From assembly GCA_051000755.1 (NCBI GenBank), contig JBPCNZ010000034.1, positions 1 through 17,205 of the forward strand: 17,205 bases of DNA, given 5' to 3'. The stretch's first letter is position 1. Each line of letters begins with the position of its first letter. The translations under genes were made by a program, and so were the position numbers. Positions 1 through 7,115 of the stretch are shown piece by piece. The notes below the pieces were generated by a model, which worked only from the letters and a program-made list of their open reading frames with translations, did not search any database and was not told where the DNA came from. This DNA is from JALZAH01 sp051000755. Its GTDB lineage: Bacteria; Actinomycetota; Acidimicrobiia; Acidimicrobiales; Palsa-688.

Positions 1-1382
1 ACCGGGTCGATCTCGTACTCCCGCTTGTAGGCGATCCACGTGTCGATGAGGTCGTCGGTGAAGACCCCGCCGGCCTTGAGGAACTCGTTGTCGGCTTCCA
101 GGGCGGCGAGGGACTCCTCGAGTGACGCCGGCACCGTCGGCACCTTGGCCAGCTCGGCGGGCGGGAGGTCGTAGAGGTCCTTGTCCACCGGGTCGGGCGG
201 CTCGATCTTGTTCTGCACCCCGTCGAGGCCGGCCATCAACATGGCCGAGAACGCCAGGTACGGGTTGCAGGACGGGTCGGGGCAACGGAACTCGACCCGC
301 TTGGCCTTGGGGCTCTTGGAGTACAGCGGGATGCGGCACGCCGCCGAACGGTTGCGCTGGCTGTAGACCAGGTTGACCGGGGCCTCGTAGCCGGGGACCA
401 GGCGCTTGTAGCTGTTGGTGGTGGGTGCGGCGAAGGCCAGGACCGCGGGGGCGTGCTTGAGCAGCCCACCGATGTACCACCGGCCCAGGTCCGACACGCC
501 GGCGTAACCCACCTCGGAGTAGAACAGCGGCTCGCCGCCCTTCCACAGCGACGAGTGCACATGCATCCCCGAGCCGTTGTCGCCGAAGAGAGGCTTGGGC
601 ATGAACGTGGCCGACAGTCCCCGGGCCTTGGCGACCGACTTCACCACGTACTTGTAGAGCATCAACTTGTCGGCCATGGCCGCCAACGTGTCGAATCGCA
701 TGTCGATCTCGGACTGCCCGGCGGTGCCCACCTCGTGGTGCTGGATCTCGATCTCGATGCCGAGTTGCTCCATGACCAGGATCATCTCGGTGCGGATGTC
801 CTGGAAGTGGTCCATGGGGGGAACGGGGAAATAGCCCTGCTTGTGGCGAGGCTTGTAGCCCAGGTTGGGCTCACCGTTGGGGCCGGGCTTGCCGGAGTTC
901 CAGATGCCCTCGATCGAGTCGATGGCGTAGAACGCCTGGTTGGCTGTCTGGTCGAACCGGATGTCGTTGAAGAGGAAGAACTCGGCCTCGGGCCCGAAGT
1001 AGGCGGTGTCGGCAATGCCGGTGGACACCAGGTAGTCCTCGGCCTTCTTGGCCACGTAGCGGGGGTCGCGGCTGTAGGACTCCCCGGTGACGGGGTCGCG
1101 CACGAAACAATTGATGTTGAGGGTCTTGTGCTCCCGGAACGGGTCGATGACGGCCGTGTCGGGATCGGGGACCAGGAGCATGTCCGACTCCTGGATCTCC
1201 TGGAAGCCGCGGATCGACGAGCCGTCGAAGCCCGACCCCTCCTCGAAGCTGTCCAGCGTCAGCTCGTGAGCCGGCATCGAGTAGTGCTGCATCAGTCCTG
1301 GCAGGTCCGAGAATCGAAAATCGATGATCTGGACGCCCTCGCTCTCGACGAGGGCCACCACCTCTTCTGGTGTGCGCTTCAC
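1..1382 (-). CDS. glnA: Glutamine synthetase type I (GlnA), 3' end cut by window edge
   Basis: Makes glutamine from glutamate, ammonia and ATP in the cytoplasm; a dodecameric GSI enzyme. About 460 codons are present, and the family (roughly 470-480 aa) suggests only some 15 C-terminal residues lie beyond position 1. Visible landmarks are the N-terminal beta-grasp region ending in FDGSSIRGF, a metal-binding stretch GPEAEFFLF, EIQHHEVGTAGQ, the ATP-binding KPLFGDNGSGMH, and NRSAACRIP. The loop DKDLYDLPPAE contains a Tyr (codon 171-173) at the position adenylylated by GlnE in the GSI-beta subclass, so activity is probably controlled by adenylylation. The GTG at 1382 is chosen because GGAGG lies 10 bases upstream; a TTG at 1388 is in frame but only 4 bases from that site. 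The gene follows glnII by 57 bp on the same strand, so the two may be co-transcribed. Confidence 0.95.
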   Translation of the reverse strand, partial: MKRTPEEVVALVESEGVQIIDFRFSDLPGLMQHYSMPAHELTLDSFEEGSGFDGSSIRGFQEIQESDMLLVPDPDTAVIDPFREHKTLNINCFVRDPVTGESYSRDPRYVAKKAEDYLVSTGIADTAYFGPEAEFFLFNDIRFDQTANQAFYAIDSIEGIWNSGKPGPNGEPNLGYKPRHKQGYFPVPPMDHFQDIRTEMILVMEQLGIEIEIQHHEVGTAGQSEIDMRFDTLAAMADKLMLYKYVVKSVAKARGLSATFMPKPLFGDNGSGMHVHSSLWKGGEPLFYSEVGYAGVSDLGRWYIGGLLKHAPAVLAFAAPTTNSYKRLVPGYEAPVNLVYSQRNRSAACRIPLYSKSPKAKRVEFRCPDPSCNPYLAFSAMLMAGLDGVQNKIEPPDPVDKDLYDLPPAELAKVPTVPASLEESLAALEADNEFLKAGGVFTDDLIDTWIAYKREYEIDP

Positions 1383-1445
1383 CGTCAACGTGCCTCCCTA
1401 ACTACCGACCCGGACGTCGGTTGCACGAGTCTGCCAGAACGCCCG

Positions 1446-2450
1446 TCACGCCAGCGCCTCGCAGCACGTCTCCACGATGAGACGGGTCACGGTGTAGGGG
1501 TCGGCGTTGGCGTTGGGCCTGCGGTCCTCGATGTAGCCCTTCTTGTCCGACTCGACTTGCCAGGGGATCCGCACCGAGGCGCCACGGTCGGAGACCCCGT
1601 AGCTGAACTCGTTCCACAGGGCCGTCTCGTGGAGGCCGGTGAGGCGGTCCTCGATGCCGTGGCCGTAGTTGGTCACGTGCTCCTCGACCCGCTTGCCGAG
1701 CGCTTCGGCGGCGGTCACGACCGGCGGGTAGCTGGTGCGCATGGCGTGGGTGGAGAAGTTGGTGTGGGCGCCGGCGCCGTTCCAATCGCCGCGCACGGGC
1801 TTGGGATCGAACGTGATGGAGATGTGGAAGTCCTCGCCGAGGCGGTGCAGCAACCAGCGGCACAGCCACAGCTGGTCGGAAACGGCCAGCGGGTCGAGGG
1901 GCCCGACCTGGAACTCCCACTGGCCGGGCATGACCTCGGCGTTGATGCCCGACACGCCGAGGCCAGCCTTCAGGCAGGCATCCAGGTGGGCCTCGACGAG
2001 AGGACGACCGTAGATCTCGTCGGCGCCGACGCCGCAGTAGTACGGGCCCTGGGGGCCGGGATAGCCGCCCTTCTCGGGGAAGCCGAGGGGGCGGCTGCCC
2101 TTGAACATGGTGTACTCCTGCTCGATCCCGAAGATCGGCTCCTGGTCCTTAAAGAGGTCGTAAGCCGTGGCCAGGGCATGGCGGGTGTTGGTGATGTGCG
2201 GCTTCATGTCCGTGTAGAGGACCTCGCACATGACCAGGAGGTCGTCGCCTCCCCGGATGGGGTCGGGGCAGGAGAACACGGGCTGGAGGACGCAGTCGGA
2301 GGCCTTTCCTGGCGCCTGGTTGGTGCTCGAACCATCGAATCCCCAGATGGGCAGCGACACAGGAACGGACTCGAGGATCTTGGTCTTGGAGCGCAGCAGC
2401 GGTGCGGGCTCAGTACCGTCGATCCAGATGTACTCGGCTCTGATGGGCAT
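1446..2450 (-). CDS. glnII: Glutamine synthetase type II (GlnII)
   Basis: A 334-residue glutamine synthetase of the eukaryote-like GSII class, which forms decamers and is known in bacteria mainly from rhizobia, Frankia and Streptomyces. It does the same reaction as GlnA but belongs to a different subclass without the adenylylation loop. Recognisable motifs in order are EYIWIDG at the N-terminus, WGFDGSSTNQAPG, FGIEQEYTMF (metal/glutamate site), PQGPYYCGVG, INAEVMPGQWEFQVGP, GDWNGAGAHTNFST (nucleotide region), GHGIEDRLTGLHET and SVRIPW. Length fits the family (about 330-350 aa). No clear Shine-Dalgarno site precedes the ATG at 2450. The gene diverges from the glnA2-like gene across 105 bp that contain a GlnR-box-like element, and it leads a probable glnII-glnA unit. 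Identity is very secure. Confidence 0.96.
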   Translation of the reverse strand: MPIRAEYIWIDGTEPAPLLRSKTKILESVPVSLPIWGFDGSSTNQAPGKASDCVLQPVFSCPDPIRGGDDLLVMCEVLYTDMKPHITNTRHALATAYDLFKDQEPIFGIEQEYTMFKGSRPLGFPEKGGYPGPQGPYYCGVGADEIYGRPLVEAHLDACLKAGLGVSGINAEVMPGQWEFQVGPLDPLAVSDQLWLCRWLLHRLGEDFHISITFDPKPVRGDWNGAGAHTNFSTHAMRTSYPPVVTAAEALGKRVEEHVTNYGHGIEDRLTGLHETALWNEFSYGVSDRGASVRIPWQVESDKKGYIEDRRPNANADPYTVTRLIVETCCEALA

Positions 2451-2488
2451 GGCTGCCAGGGTGGCAGGTGACCGTCAGGAGCGGCACC

Positions 2489-2494
2489 AAGTTA
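2489..2494 (-). promoter_or_regulatory. Candidate -10 element of glnII promoter
   Basis: Read on the minus strand the hexamer is TAACTT, a TANNNT-type -10. It lies about 38 bases before the glnII ATG and directly next to the GlnR-box-like element at 2496-2533, which would cover the -35 region. This position suits activation by GlnR. It is inferred from pattern and position only. Confidence 0.4.
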
Positions 2495-2495
2495 C

Positions 2496-2533
2496 GTGAA
2501 CGCTGTGTGACATTGGCGTTTCGCCGCCGGCAA
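2496..2533 (-). promoter_or_regulatory. GlnR-box-like operator between glnII and glnA2
   Basis: On the minus strand four 5-mers lie exactly 6 bases apart: TTGCC (2533-2529), GAAAC (2522-2518), GTCAC (2511-2507) and TTCAC (2500-2496). The published actinobacterial GlnR consensus is GTnAC-n6-GAAAC-n6-GTnAC-n6-GAAAC. The two central sites match it perfectly, and three AC dinucleotides recur at the AC-n9-AC spacing; the outer sites are degenerate. The element sits in the divergent promoter region of two glutamine synthetase genes, with a glnR-like gene one gene away. Binding is inferred. Confidence 0.6.
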
Positions 2534-2538
2534 CGGCC

Positions 2539-2544
2539 TATCGT
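2539..2544 (+). promoter_or_regulatory. Candidate -10 element of glnA2 promoter
   Basis: TATCGT fits a TANNNT -10 and ends 11 bases before the ATG at 2556, so the mRNA would have almost no leader. This agrees with the absence of any Shine-Dalgarno site upstream. The -35 region falls inside the GlnR-box-like element. Confidence 0.35.
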
Positions 2545-2555
2545 TGCGTTCCACT

Positions 2556-3902
2556 ATGGAACGTCAGACCGATTATGTGCTGCGCACGGTGGAGGAACGA
2601 GGGGTCCGCTTCGTCCAACTCTGGTTCACCGACGTGCTCGGCGTTCCCAAGTCGTTCAACATCACCCCCGCCGAGCTGGAGAACGCCCTCGGGGAGGGGA
2701 TGACCTTCGACGGTTCGGCCATCGACGGCTTCAGCCGGGTGCAGGAGAGCGACGTGCTCGCCATGCCCGACCCCAAGACCTTCCAGCTCCTGCCGTACCA
2801 GACGGAGGCGTCGCCGGTCGCCCGGGTGGTGTGCGACGTGTTGAACCTCGACGGGACCCCGTTCGAGGGTGACCCCCGCCAGGTTCTCCGCCGGACCCTC
2901 GAACGGGCCCGCAGCCTCGGCTTCTCCTTCTACGCCGCCCCCGAGCTGGAGTACTTCTACTTCGCCCAACCGCAGGAGAGCGTCTCCGACGGCGTGCCGC
3001 CGGTTCCTCTGGACCGGGGCTCCTACTTCGACCTGACCACCAACGACCTGTCCACCGACCTGCGCCGCCAGTCGGTGCTCACCCTGGAGGACATGGGCAT
3101 TCCCGTCGAGTACAGCCAGCACGAGGACTCGCCCAGCCAGCACGAGATCGACCTGCGCTACACCGACGTTTTGACCATGGCCGACACGGTCATGACCACC
3201 CGGATGGTGGTCAAGGAGATCGCCGCCCTGCGCGGGGTGCTGGCCAGCTTCATGCCCAAGCCGCTGGCCGGGGTCCAGGGCTCGGGCATGCACACCCACA
3301 TGTCGCTCTTCGACGGCGACACCAACGCCTTCCACGACGACAACGACGACTACAACCTGTCGTCGGTGGCCCGGGGCTTCATCGCCGGGGTCCTGCACCA
3401 CGCCCGGGAGACCACGGCGATCACCAACCAGTGGGTCAACTCCTACAAGCGCCTGATCGTGGGCTACGAGGCCCCCGTGTACATCTCCTGGGCCCGCAAC
3501 AACCGCTCCGCGCTGGTCCGGGTCCCGCCCACCAAGGCCGGCAAGCGCGACTCGACCCGGATCGAGTACCGCGCCCCCGACTGCGCCTGCAACCCCTATC
3601 TGGCCTTCGCCGTGCTCCTGGCCGCGGGCCTGACAGGGATCGAGAAGGGCTACGACCTGCCTCCGGAGGCCTCCGCCAACCTCTACCGTCTGTCGGAGCA
3701 GGAGCGGGTGGCCGAGGGCATCGACGCCCTGCCCGGTTCCCTCTCCGAGTCGGTGGACGCCATGGAGAGCTCAGAGCTGATGGCCTCCACGTTGGGTGAG
3801 CACGTCTTCGAGTGGTTCATCCGCAACAAGCGCGCCGAATGGGCGGACTACAAGGCCGAGGTGACCCCGTTCGAGTTGCGCCGGTATCTCCGCTCGCTCT
3901 GA
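2556..3902 (+). CDS. glnA2: GlnA2-like type I glutamine synthetase
   Basis: A 448-residue GSI family protein closely resembling Mycobacterium tuberculosis GlnA2 in length and in many motifs: WFTDVLG near the N-terminus, GMTFDGSAIDGF, APELEYFYF, EYSQHEDSPSQHEIDLR, SFMPKPLAGVQGSGMHTHMSLF, NQWVNSYKRLI, NRSALVRVP, SPDxACNPYLAFAVLLAAG-like (here APDCACNPYLAFAVLLAAG) and a C-terminus ending FELRRYLRSL. It is shorter than GlnA and lacks the full DKNLYDLPP adenylylation loop, although ANLYRLSEQE keeps a Tyr there. GlnA2-type enzymes have been assigned glutamine synthetase activity; related paralogues use other amines, so the substrate is not certain. ATG at 2556 is preferred over an in-frame TTG at 2544 because the family starts with an MxRQ-type sequence. 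The glnR-like gene follows after 18 bases, suggesting an operon. Confidence 0.9.
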   Translation: MERQTDYVLRTVEERGVRFVQLWFTDVLGVPKSFNITPAELENALGEGMTFDGSAIDGFSRVQESDVLAMPDPKTFQLLPYQTEASPVARVVCDVLNLDGTPFEGDPRQVLRRTLERARSLGFSFYAAPELEYFYFAQPQESVSDGVPPVPLDRGSYFDLTTNDLSTDLRRQSVLTLEDMGIPVEYSQHEDSPSQHEIDLRYTDVLTMADTVMTTRMVVKEIAALRGVLASFMPKPLAGVQGSGMHTHMSLFDGDTNAFHDDNDDYNLSSVARGFIAGVLHHARETTAITNQWVNSYKRLIVGYEAPVYISWARNNRSALVRVPPTKAGKRDSTRIEYRAPDCACNPYLAFAVLLAAGLTGIEKGYDLPPEASANLYRLSEQERVAEGIDALPGSLSESVDAMESSELMASTLGEHVFEWFIRNKRAEWADYKAEVTPFELRRYLRSL

Positions 3903-3920
3903 GCGAGCCCATCCCGGCTC

Positions 3921-4601
3921 ATGGAATCGCTCCTGATCTTCCCCGATCCCGGCCCTACTGCGCTCATCCAGGCCCTGGATGCGGGCGGCTATCCGTGGAC
4001 GGCCGTCGGCACCCCCGAGAAGGCACCGGGGGCCGAGCCGGCCGACGGGTGGTCCGGTGCGATCGTCTGCGCCGACGAGGACCCCGACGGCGCCTTCGCC
4101 ATGTGCCGCAGCCTGCGCAAGGGTGACCTCTCCCTCGAGCCTCTCCTGTTGGTGATGAACGGGGCCCAGCTGACGGACCTCGAGCTCCGTGAGGATCTCT
4201 TCGACGACTTCTGCCTCACGCCGCTGGTGACCGCCGAGCTGGCCGCCCGCCTGGCCCACCTGTTCTGGCGGACCGGCCGGGGGACCCGTCCCGAGCTGGT
4301 GGAGTACGGCCCCCTCGTGTTGAACCTGGAGACGTACCAGGCCGTGGTCGCCTCCCGCCCTCTCGACCTGACCTACATGGAGTACGAGCTCCTCAAGTTC
4401 CTGGCCACCCACCCCGGGCGGGTGTTCACCCGGGAGACGCTGCTCAGCCGGGTGTGGGGCTACGAGTACTACGGCGGGGCCCGGACCGTCGACGTCCACA
4501 TCCGGCGGCTGCGGGCCAAGCTCGGCGAGGAGCACGCCAACCTGATCGCCACGGTCCGATCCGTCGGCTACCGCTTCGGGCAGGGTCGCTGGAGCCTCTG
4601 A
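3921..4601 (+). CDS. glnR: GlnR-like atypical OmpR-family nitrogen regulator
   Basis: A 226-residue transcription factor. Residues about 129-219 are an OmpR/PhoB winged helix whose sequence is strikingly GlnR-like: LDLTYMEYELLKFLATHPGR, then VWGYEYYGG, RTVDVHIRRLRAKLG and TVRSVGYRF. Streptomyces GlnR has nearly the same blocks. Residues 1-115 form a divergent receiver-like domain; the residues around the phosphoacceptor position read IVCADEDP, so the canonical Asp at the end of strand 3 appears displaced, and the usual acidic pocket and Lys are not evident. GlnR proteins are known orphan regulators that control glnA, glnII and amtB without a cognate kinase. The gene lies 18 bases after glnA2 with no Shine-Dalgarno site, and a matching operator-like site is upstream of glnA2. 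It lacks the long charged tail of streptomycete GlnR. Confidence 0.85.
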   Translation: MESLLIFPDPGPTALIQALDAGGYPWTAVGTPEKAPGAEPADGWSGAIVCADEDPDGAFAMCRSLRKGDLSLEPLLLVMNGAQLTDLELREDLFDDFCLTPLVTAELAARLAHLFWRTGRGTRPELVEYGPLVLNLETYQAVVASRPLDLTYMEYELLKFLATHPGRVFTRETLLSRVWGYEYYGGARTVDVHIRRLRAKLGEEHANLIATVRSVGYRFGQGRWSL

Positions 4602-4675
4602 GCTCGGGGCGCGGTGCATTCTTCTCGGCCCCGGCGAATCGAAGGCACTTGGGGAATGTCCTCCCGTCTTCCCGC

Positions 4676-5026
4676 TCAGTCGCCGACCCGGGCCCACGCC
4701 TCGATCTCGATCAGCCCCCCCAGGGGCAGAGCGGCCACTGCCACCGCCGAGCGAGCCGGTCGGTGGTCCCCGAATCCGGCCATGTACCGCTCGTTGACCG
4801 TCGCGTAGTCGGCCATGTCGGTGAGGAACACCGTCGTCTTGACCACCGATGCGAGGGAGGCGCCGGCCCCGGCGAGGAGGGCTTCGAGGTTGGCGATGGC
4901 CTGGCTCAGCTGCGGGCCCACGCCCCCGTCGACCAGGGCCCCGTCGCGGAGGCCGAGCTGCCCGGAGCAGATCAGCCAGTCGCCGGTGCGGACCAGTGGC
5001 GTGTAGGGCCCTACGGGTGTGCTCAT
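4676..5026 (-). CDS. ridA: RidA family enamine/imine deaminase
   Basis: A 116-residue RidA (YjgF/YER057c/UK114) protein. Family members hydrolyse reactive enamine/imine intermediates such as 2-aminoacrylate, or act in related catabolic steps, as cytoplasmic trimers. Diagnostic features are the N-terminal GPYTPLVRTGDWLICSGQLGL, the central VVKTTVFLTDMADYATVNERY, and the C-terminal ARSAVAVAALPLGGLIEIEAWA; Arg92 aligns with the substrate carboxylate-binding Arg105 of E. coli RidA, and Glu109 with its catalytic-site Glu. The ATG at 5026 overlaps the stop of the preceding molybdo-protein gene as ATGA and has GGGAG six bases upstream, so translation is probably coupled. The exact substrate is unknown; the operon suggests a role next to an oxidative catabolic enzyme rather than branched-chain amino acid synthesis. 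Confidence 0.9.
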   Translation of the reverse strand: MSTPVGPYTPLVRTGDWLICSGQLGLRDGALVDGGVGPQLSQAIANLEALLAGAGASLASVVKTTVFLTDMADYATVNERYMAGFGDHRPARSAVAVAALPLGGLIEIEAWARVGD

Positions 5027-6615
5027 CGGTAACTCCCTCGTCTTGTGGGCCACTGTCGGGGCAGCCCTTGGGCGATCCAGGTTGCCGCCGCCACGGCCGC
5101 GAAGACAGCATCGGAGGCCCGCACCGGGAGCCCGTCGGCGCCGGCCGGGTCGATCTCGACGTGCACCGGTGGGGTGTCCTTGGCCCGCAGGACCCCGAAG
5201 CTGCGGATGGTCAGGTCCTCGGGGACGCCGTCCGCGTTGAGGGCGATGGCTTCCGAGCAGACCCAGCCGAGACCCATGTGGGCGGCGCCGACGGCGTAGG
5301 AGCGCAGCACCACCTCGTCGAGGACGGCGCCACAGCGGACCCGGAGCGCGACCGTGGCGGGGGCGCCGCCGGCGTCCACCTCGACGGTGGCCTCGGCGCC
5401 TGCCCCCCACGGCAGGGTGACCGTGGCCCGGCCGACGCCGGGGTTCGTCTCCTCGGCCAGGGATCCCACGGCGGCGCAAAGCACCGCCGCCTCGGCCCAC
5501 CCCGCCGCCCGGATGTCGACCGAGGTGGCCGGACCGGTGACGTCGAGCTCCTCGACGACGAGGCCGGGGGCGACCGACGCCACCGCCTCGGTGATGCCGG
5601 GGGTGGCCGCCACCCGCAGGATCCCGGTGCCGTCCGCCCGGATCCCGGCCGCCATCGGAGGGCGCTTGGGTCCGAGGCGGACGACGTCCTCCCGGGACAG
5701 GACGACGAGGACGGGGCGGCCGTGGTCGTCGGCCAGGCGCCGGGCGGTGGCGGCCGCGATGGAGGAGGTCTTGGCGCCGAACGCCCCGCCGTTGGCCGCG
5801 GGCGACACCGGGACGCCGCCCGGGACGCACCACGACGCGTCGGGCTCCAGGTAGGCGGGTTCGACCCACGTGGTGCGCAGCGTCAGGGCCCAGGGCCCGG
5901 GGGGCACCTCCAGCGGATAGGTGACCTGGTGGCCACTGCGCCGGCCCTGCACCCCGCCCACGGCGGCGCGGGCCGCCCCGACCGTCTCGCCGATCTGCCA
6001 GCTCCCCTGCCCGTCGGGGACGGCGACCAGGCACCCGGCGGGTGCGGTGTCGGCGGCGAACGGCGCTCGTCCGAGCGTGACGTGGGGACCGACGTCCTGG
6101 GGGACGCCACCCTCCAGGGAGGCCCGCCGGCTTGCGGCCTCGAGGTCCCGGCCCCCCGAGCCAGAACGACGCGACCCAGGGCGTCGGGAGCAGGCCGCGT
6201 CGACGATGGTGCGCCAACCCGTGCAGCGGCACAGGTGGGCCAGGAGGGCCGACTCCACCCGGTCCGGCGCCGGGTCGGCGCCGAGGGCGGCCAGGCGGAC
6301 GAGGATGCCCGGCGTGCAGAAGCCGCACTGGCTGGCCCCGGCTGCGGTCAGCGACTCGACCAGGGGCTGCACCACCTCGTCGTCGAGCCCGTCCACGCTG
6401 GTCACGGACCGTCCCGCCACCCGCCGCAGCGGGGTCACGCAGGCGACGCGGGGGGAACCGTCGACCAGCACCGTGCAACACCCACACTGGCCCTGCGGGC
6501 TGCAACCGTCCTTGACCGACGTGACGCCGACATGGTCCCGTAACGCATCGAGCAGTGAGCCCCCGTCGCCGGGGATGCTCACTGCTCGACCGTCAACTCG
6601 GAGATGGGTGACCAC
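5023..6615 (-). CDS. Short molybdenum-hydroxylase-like protein with fused double [2Fe-2S] domain
   Basis: 530 residues. Residues 1-65 are a plant-type [2Fe-2S] domain with Cys38, Cys44, Cys47 and Cys59. Residues 75-140 are the second, helical [2Fe-2S] domain (CGFC at 97-100, CRC at 129-131). After a basic linker (about 142-165), residues about 178-530 resemble the xanthine dehydrogenase molybdopterin subunit: a shrunken hammerhead region, EPAYLEPDAS (252-261), NGGAFGAK (275-282, compare GGGFGGK), GRPVLVVLSRED, and a C-terminal MGLGWVCSEAI. A normal large subunit has about 700-800 residues; here only about 350 remain, and there is no FAD domain. The catalytic Glu (GEPP motif) seems replaced by Leu496 in GLP, by hand alignment. 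GTG at 6615 is needed to keep the first beta strand; it has no clear ribosome site. Electron-transfer or cofactor-handling roles are possible; no substrate can be assigned. Confidence 0.75.
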   Translation of the reverse strand: MVTHLRVDGRAVSIPGDGGSLLDALRDHVGVTSVKDGCSPQGQCGCCTVLVDGSPRVACVTPLRRVAGRSVTSVDGLDDEVVQPLVESLTAAGASQCGFCTPGILVRLAALGADPAPDRVESALLAHLCRCTGWRTIVDAACSRRPGSRRSGSGGRDLEAASRRASLEGGVPQDVGPHVTLGRAPFAADTAPAGCLVAVPDGQGSWQIGETVGAARAAVGGVQGRRSGHQVTYPLEVPPGPWALTLRTTWVEPAYLEPDASWCVPGGVPVSPAANGGAFGAKTSSIAAATARRLADDHGRPVLVVLSREDVVRLGPKRPPMAAGIRADGTGILRVAATPGITEAVASVAPGLVVEELDVTGPATSVDIRAAGWAEAAVLCAAVGSLAEETNPGVGRATVTLPWGAGAEATVEVDAGGAPATVALRVRCGAVLDEVVLRSYAVGAAHMGLGWVCSEAIALNADGVPEDLTIRSFGVLRAKDTPPVHVEIDPAGADGLPVRASDAVFAAVAAATWIAQGLPRQWPTRRGSYR

Positions 6616-6646
6616 CCCGGCGCTGGTACTGCTCAGCGGAGGCGGC

Positions 6647-7003
6647 TCAGCTGAAGGACTGACCGCAGCCGCAGGTGCGGGAGGCGCTCGGGTTGTTGAT
6701 GGAGAACCCGGCGCCCTGGAGGCCGTCCTTGAAGTCCAGGCTGGCGCCCTTGAGCAGATCGGCGCTGGCGGGGTCGATGACGACCTGGACCGTCCCGAAG
6801 GTGGAGATGATGTCGTCGTCGGCCTTGTCGCTGTCGAAGAACATCTCGTAGCTGAAGCCCGAACAGCCGCCGGGACGCACCGCGACTCGCAGCGCCAGGT
6901 CAGGATTACCTTCCTGAGCAATGAGCTCGCCGACCTTCGCCACGGCGGCGTCGGTAAGGGAAATCGCTTCGGTCTGGGTGGCTTCGGTATGGGTGGTGCT
7001 CAC
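6647..7003 (-). CDS. erpA: A-type Fe-S cluster insertion protein (ErpA/IscA family)
   Basis: A 118-residue HesB/IscA/ErpA family carrier that receives Fe-S clusters and delivers them to apo-proteins. The three conserved cysteines are present: Cys47 in GGCSGF and Cys111 and Cys113 in the C-terminal CGCGQSF. The central FDFKDGLQGAGFSINNP-type block (here LDFKDGLQGAGFSINNP) is typical. The start is GTG at 7003, supported by a strong AAGGAGGAG ribosome site ending three bases before it. Downstream, after 31 bases, comes a protein needing two [2Fe-2S] clusters, and the divergent neighbour is Mrp, another Fe-S carrier. The N-terminal 13 residues rich in Thr and Glu are a non-conserved extension. 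ErpA versus IscA assignment is by general resemblance. Confidence 0.93.
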   Translation of the reverse strand: MSTTHTEATQTEAISLTDAAVAKVGELIAQEGNPDLALRVAVRPGGCSGFSYEMFFDSDKADDDIISTFGTVQVVIDPASADLLKGASLDFKDGLQGAGFSINNPSASRTCGCGQSFS

Positions 7004-7066
7004 CGACTCCTCCTTCGCTCAGGGAGGCCCCCGCATGGGCGGCCGACCGCTTGTGATCGATCGCTG

Positions 7067-7072
7067 GCAATG
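7067..7072 (-). promoter_or_regulatory. Candidate -10 element of the erpA operon
   Basis: On the minus strand TAGCAT fits TANNNT and is the best -10 in the 112-bp erpA/mrp divergent region. It would give a leader of about 55-60 bases carrying the strong ribosome site at 7007-7015. No convincing -35 is visible. Confidence 0.3.
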
Positions 7073-7103
7073 CTACCGGACCTGGCGCCTTCCCGTCCGC
7101 CGG

Positions 7104-7109
7104 TACACT
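7104..7109 (+). promoter_or_regulatory. Candidate -10 element of mrp, leaderless arrangement
   Basis: TACACT ends exactly six bases before the GTG at 7116, so transcription would begin at or next to the start codon. There is no Shine-Dalgarno site, which fits a leaderless mRNA. Confidence 0.5.
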
Positions 7110-7115
7110 TCGGTC

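Noticed and set aside
1389..1445. A second GlnR box upstream of glnA
   Set aside because: I checked the AC-n9-AC register on the coding strand and found no matching series; glnA may depend on the glnII promoter.
453..2471. Long plus-strand open frame (672 codons) opposite glnA and glnII
   Set aside because: It is antisense to two unmistakable glutamine synthetases, and its His/Val/Gly-rich composition is the usual mirror of high-GC coding DNA.
4605..4633. Inverted repeat CGGGGC/GCCCCG after the glnR-like gene as a terminator
   Set aside because: Only six base pairs with a 17-base loop and no T-run, which is expected by chance at this GC content.
4849..6543. Plus-strand open frame of 564 codons opposite the Mo-hydroxylase-like gene
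   Set aside because: Low-complexity Gly/Arg/Pro composition with no family motifs; the minus strand has clear Fe-S cysteine motifs.
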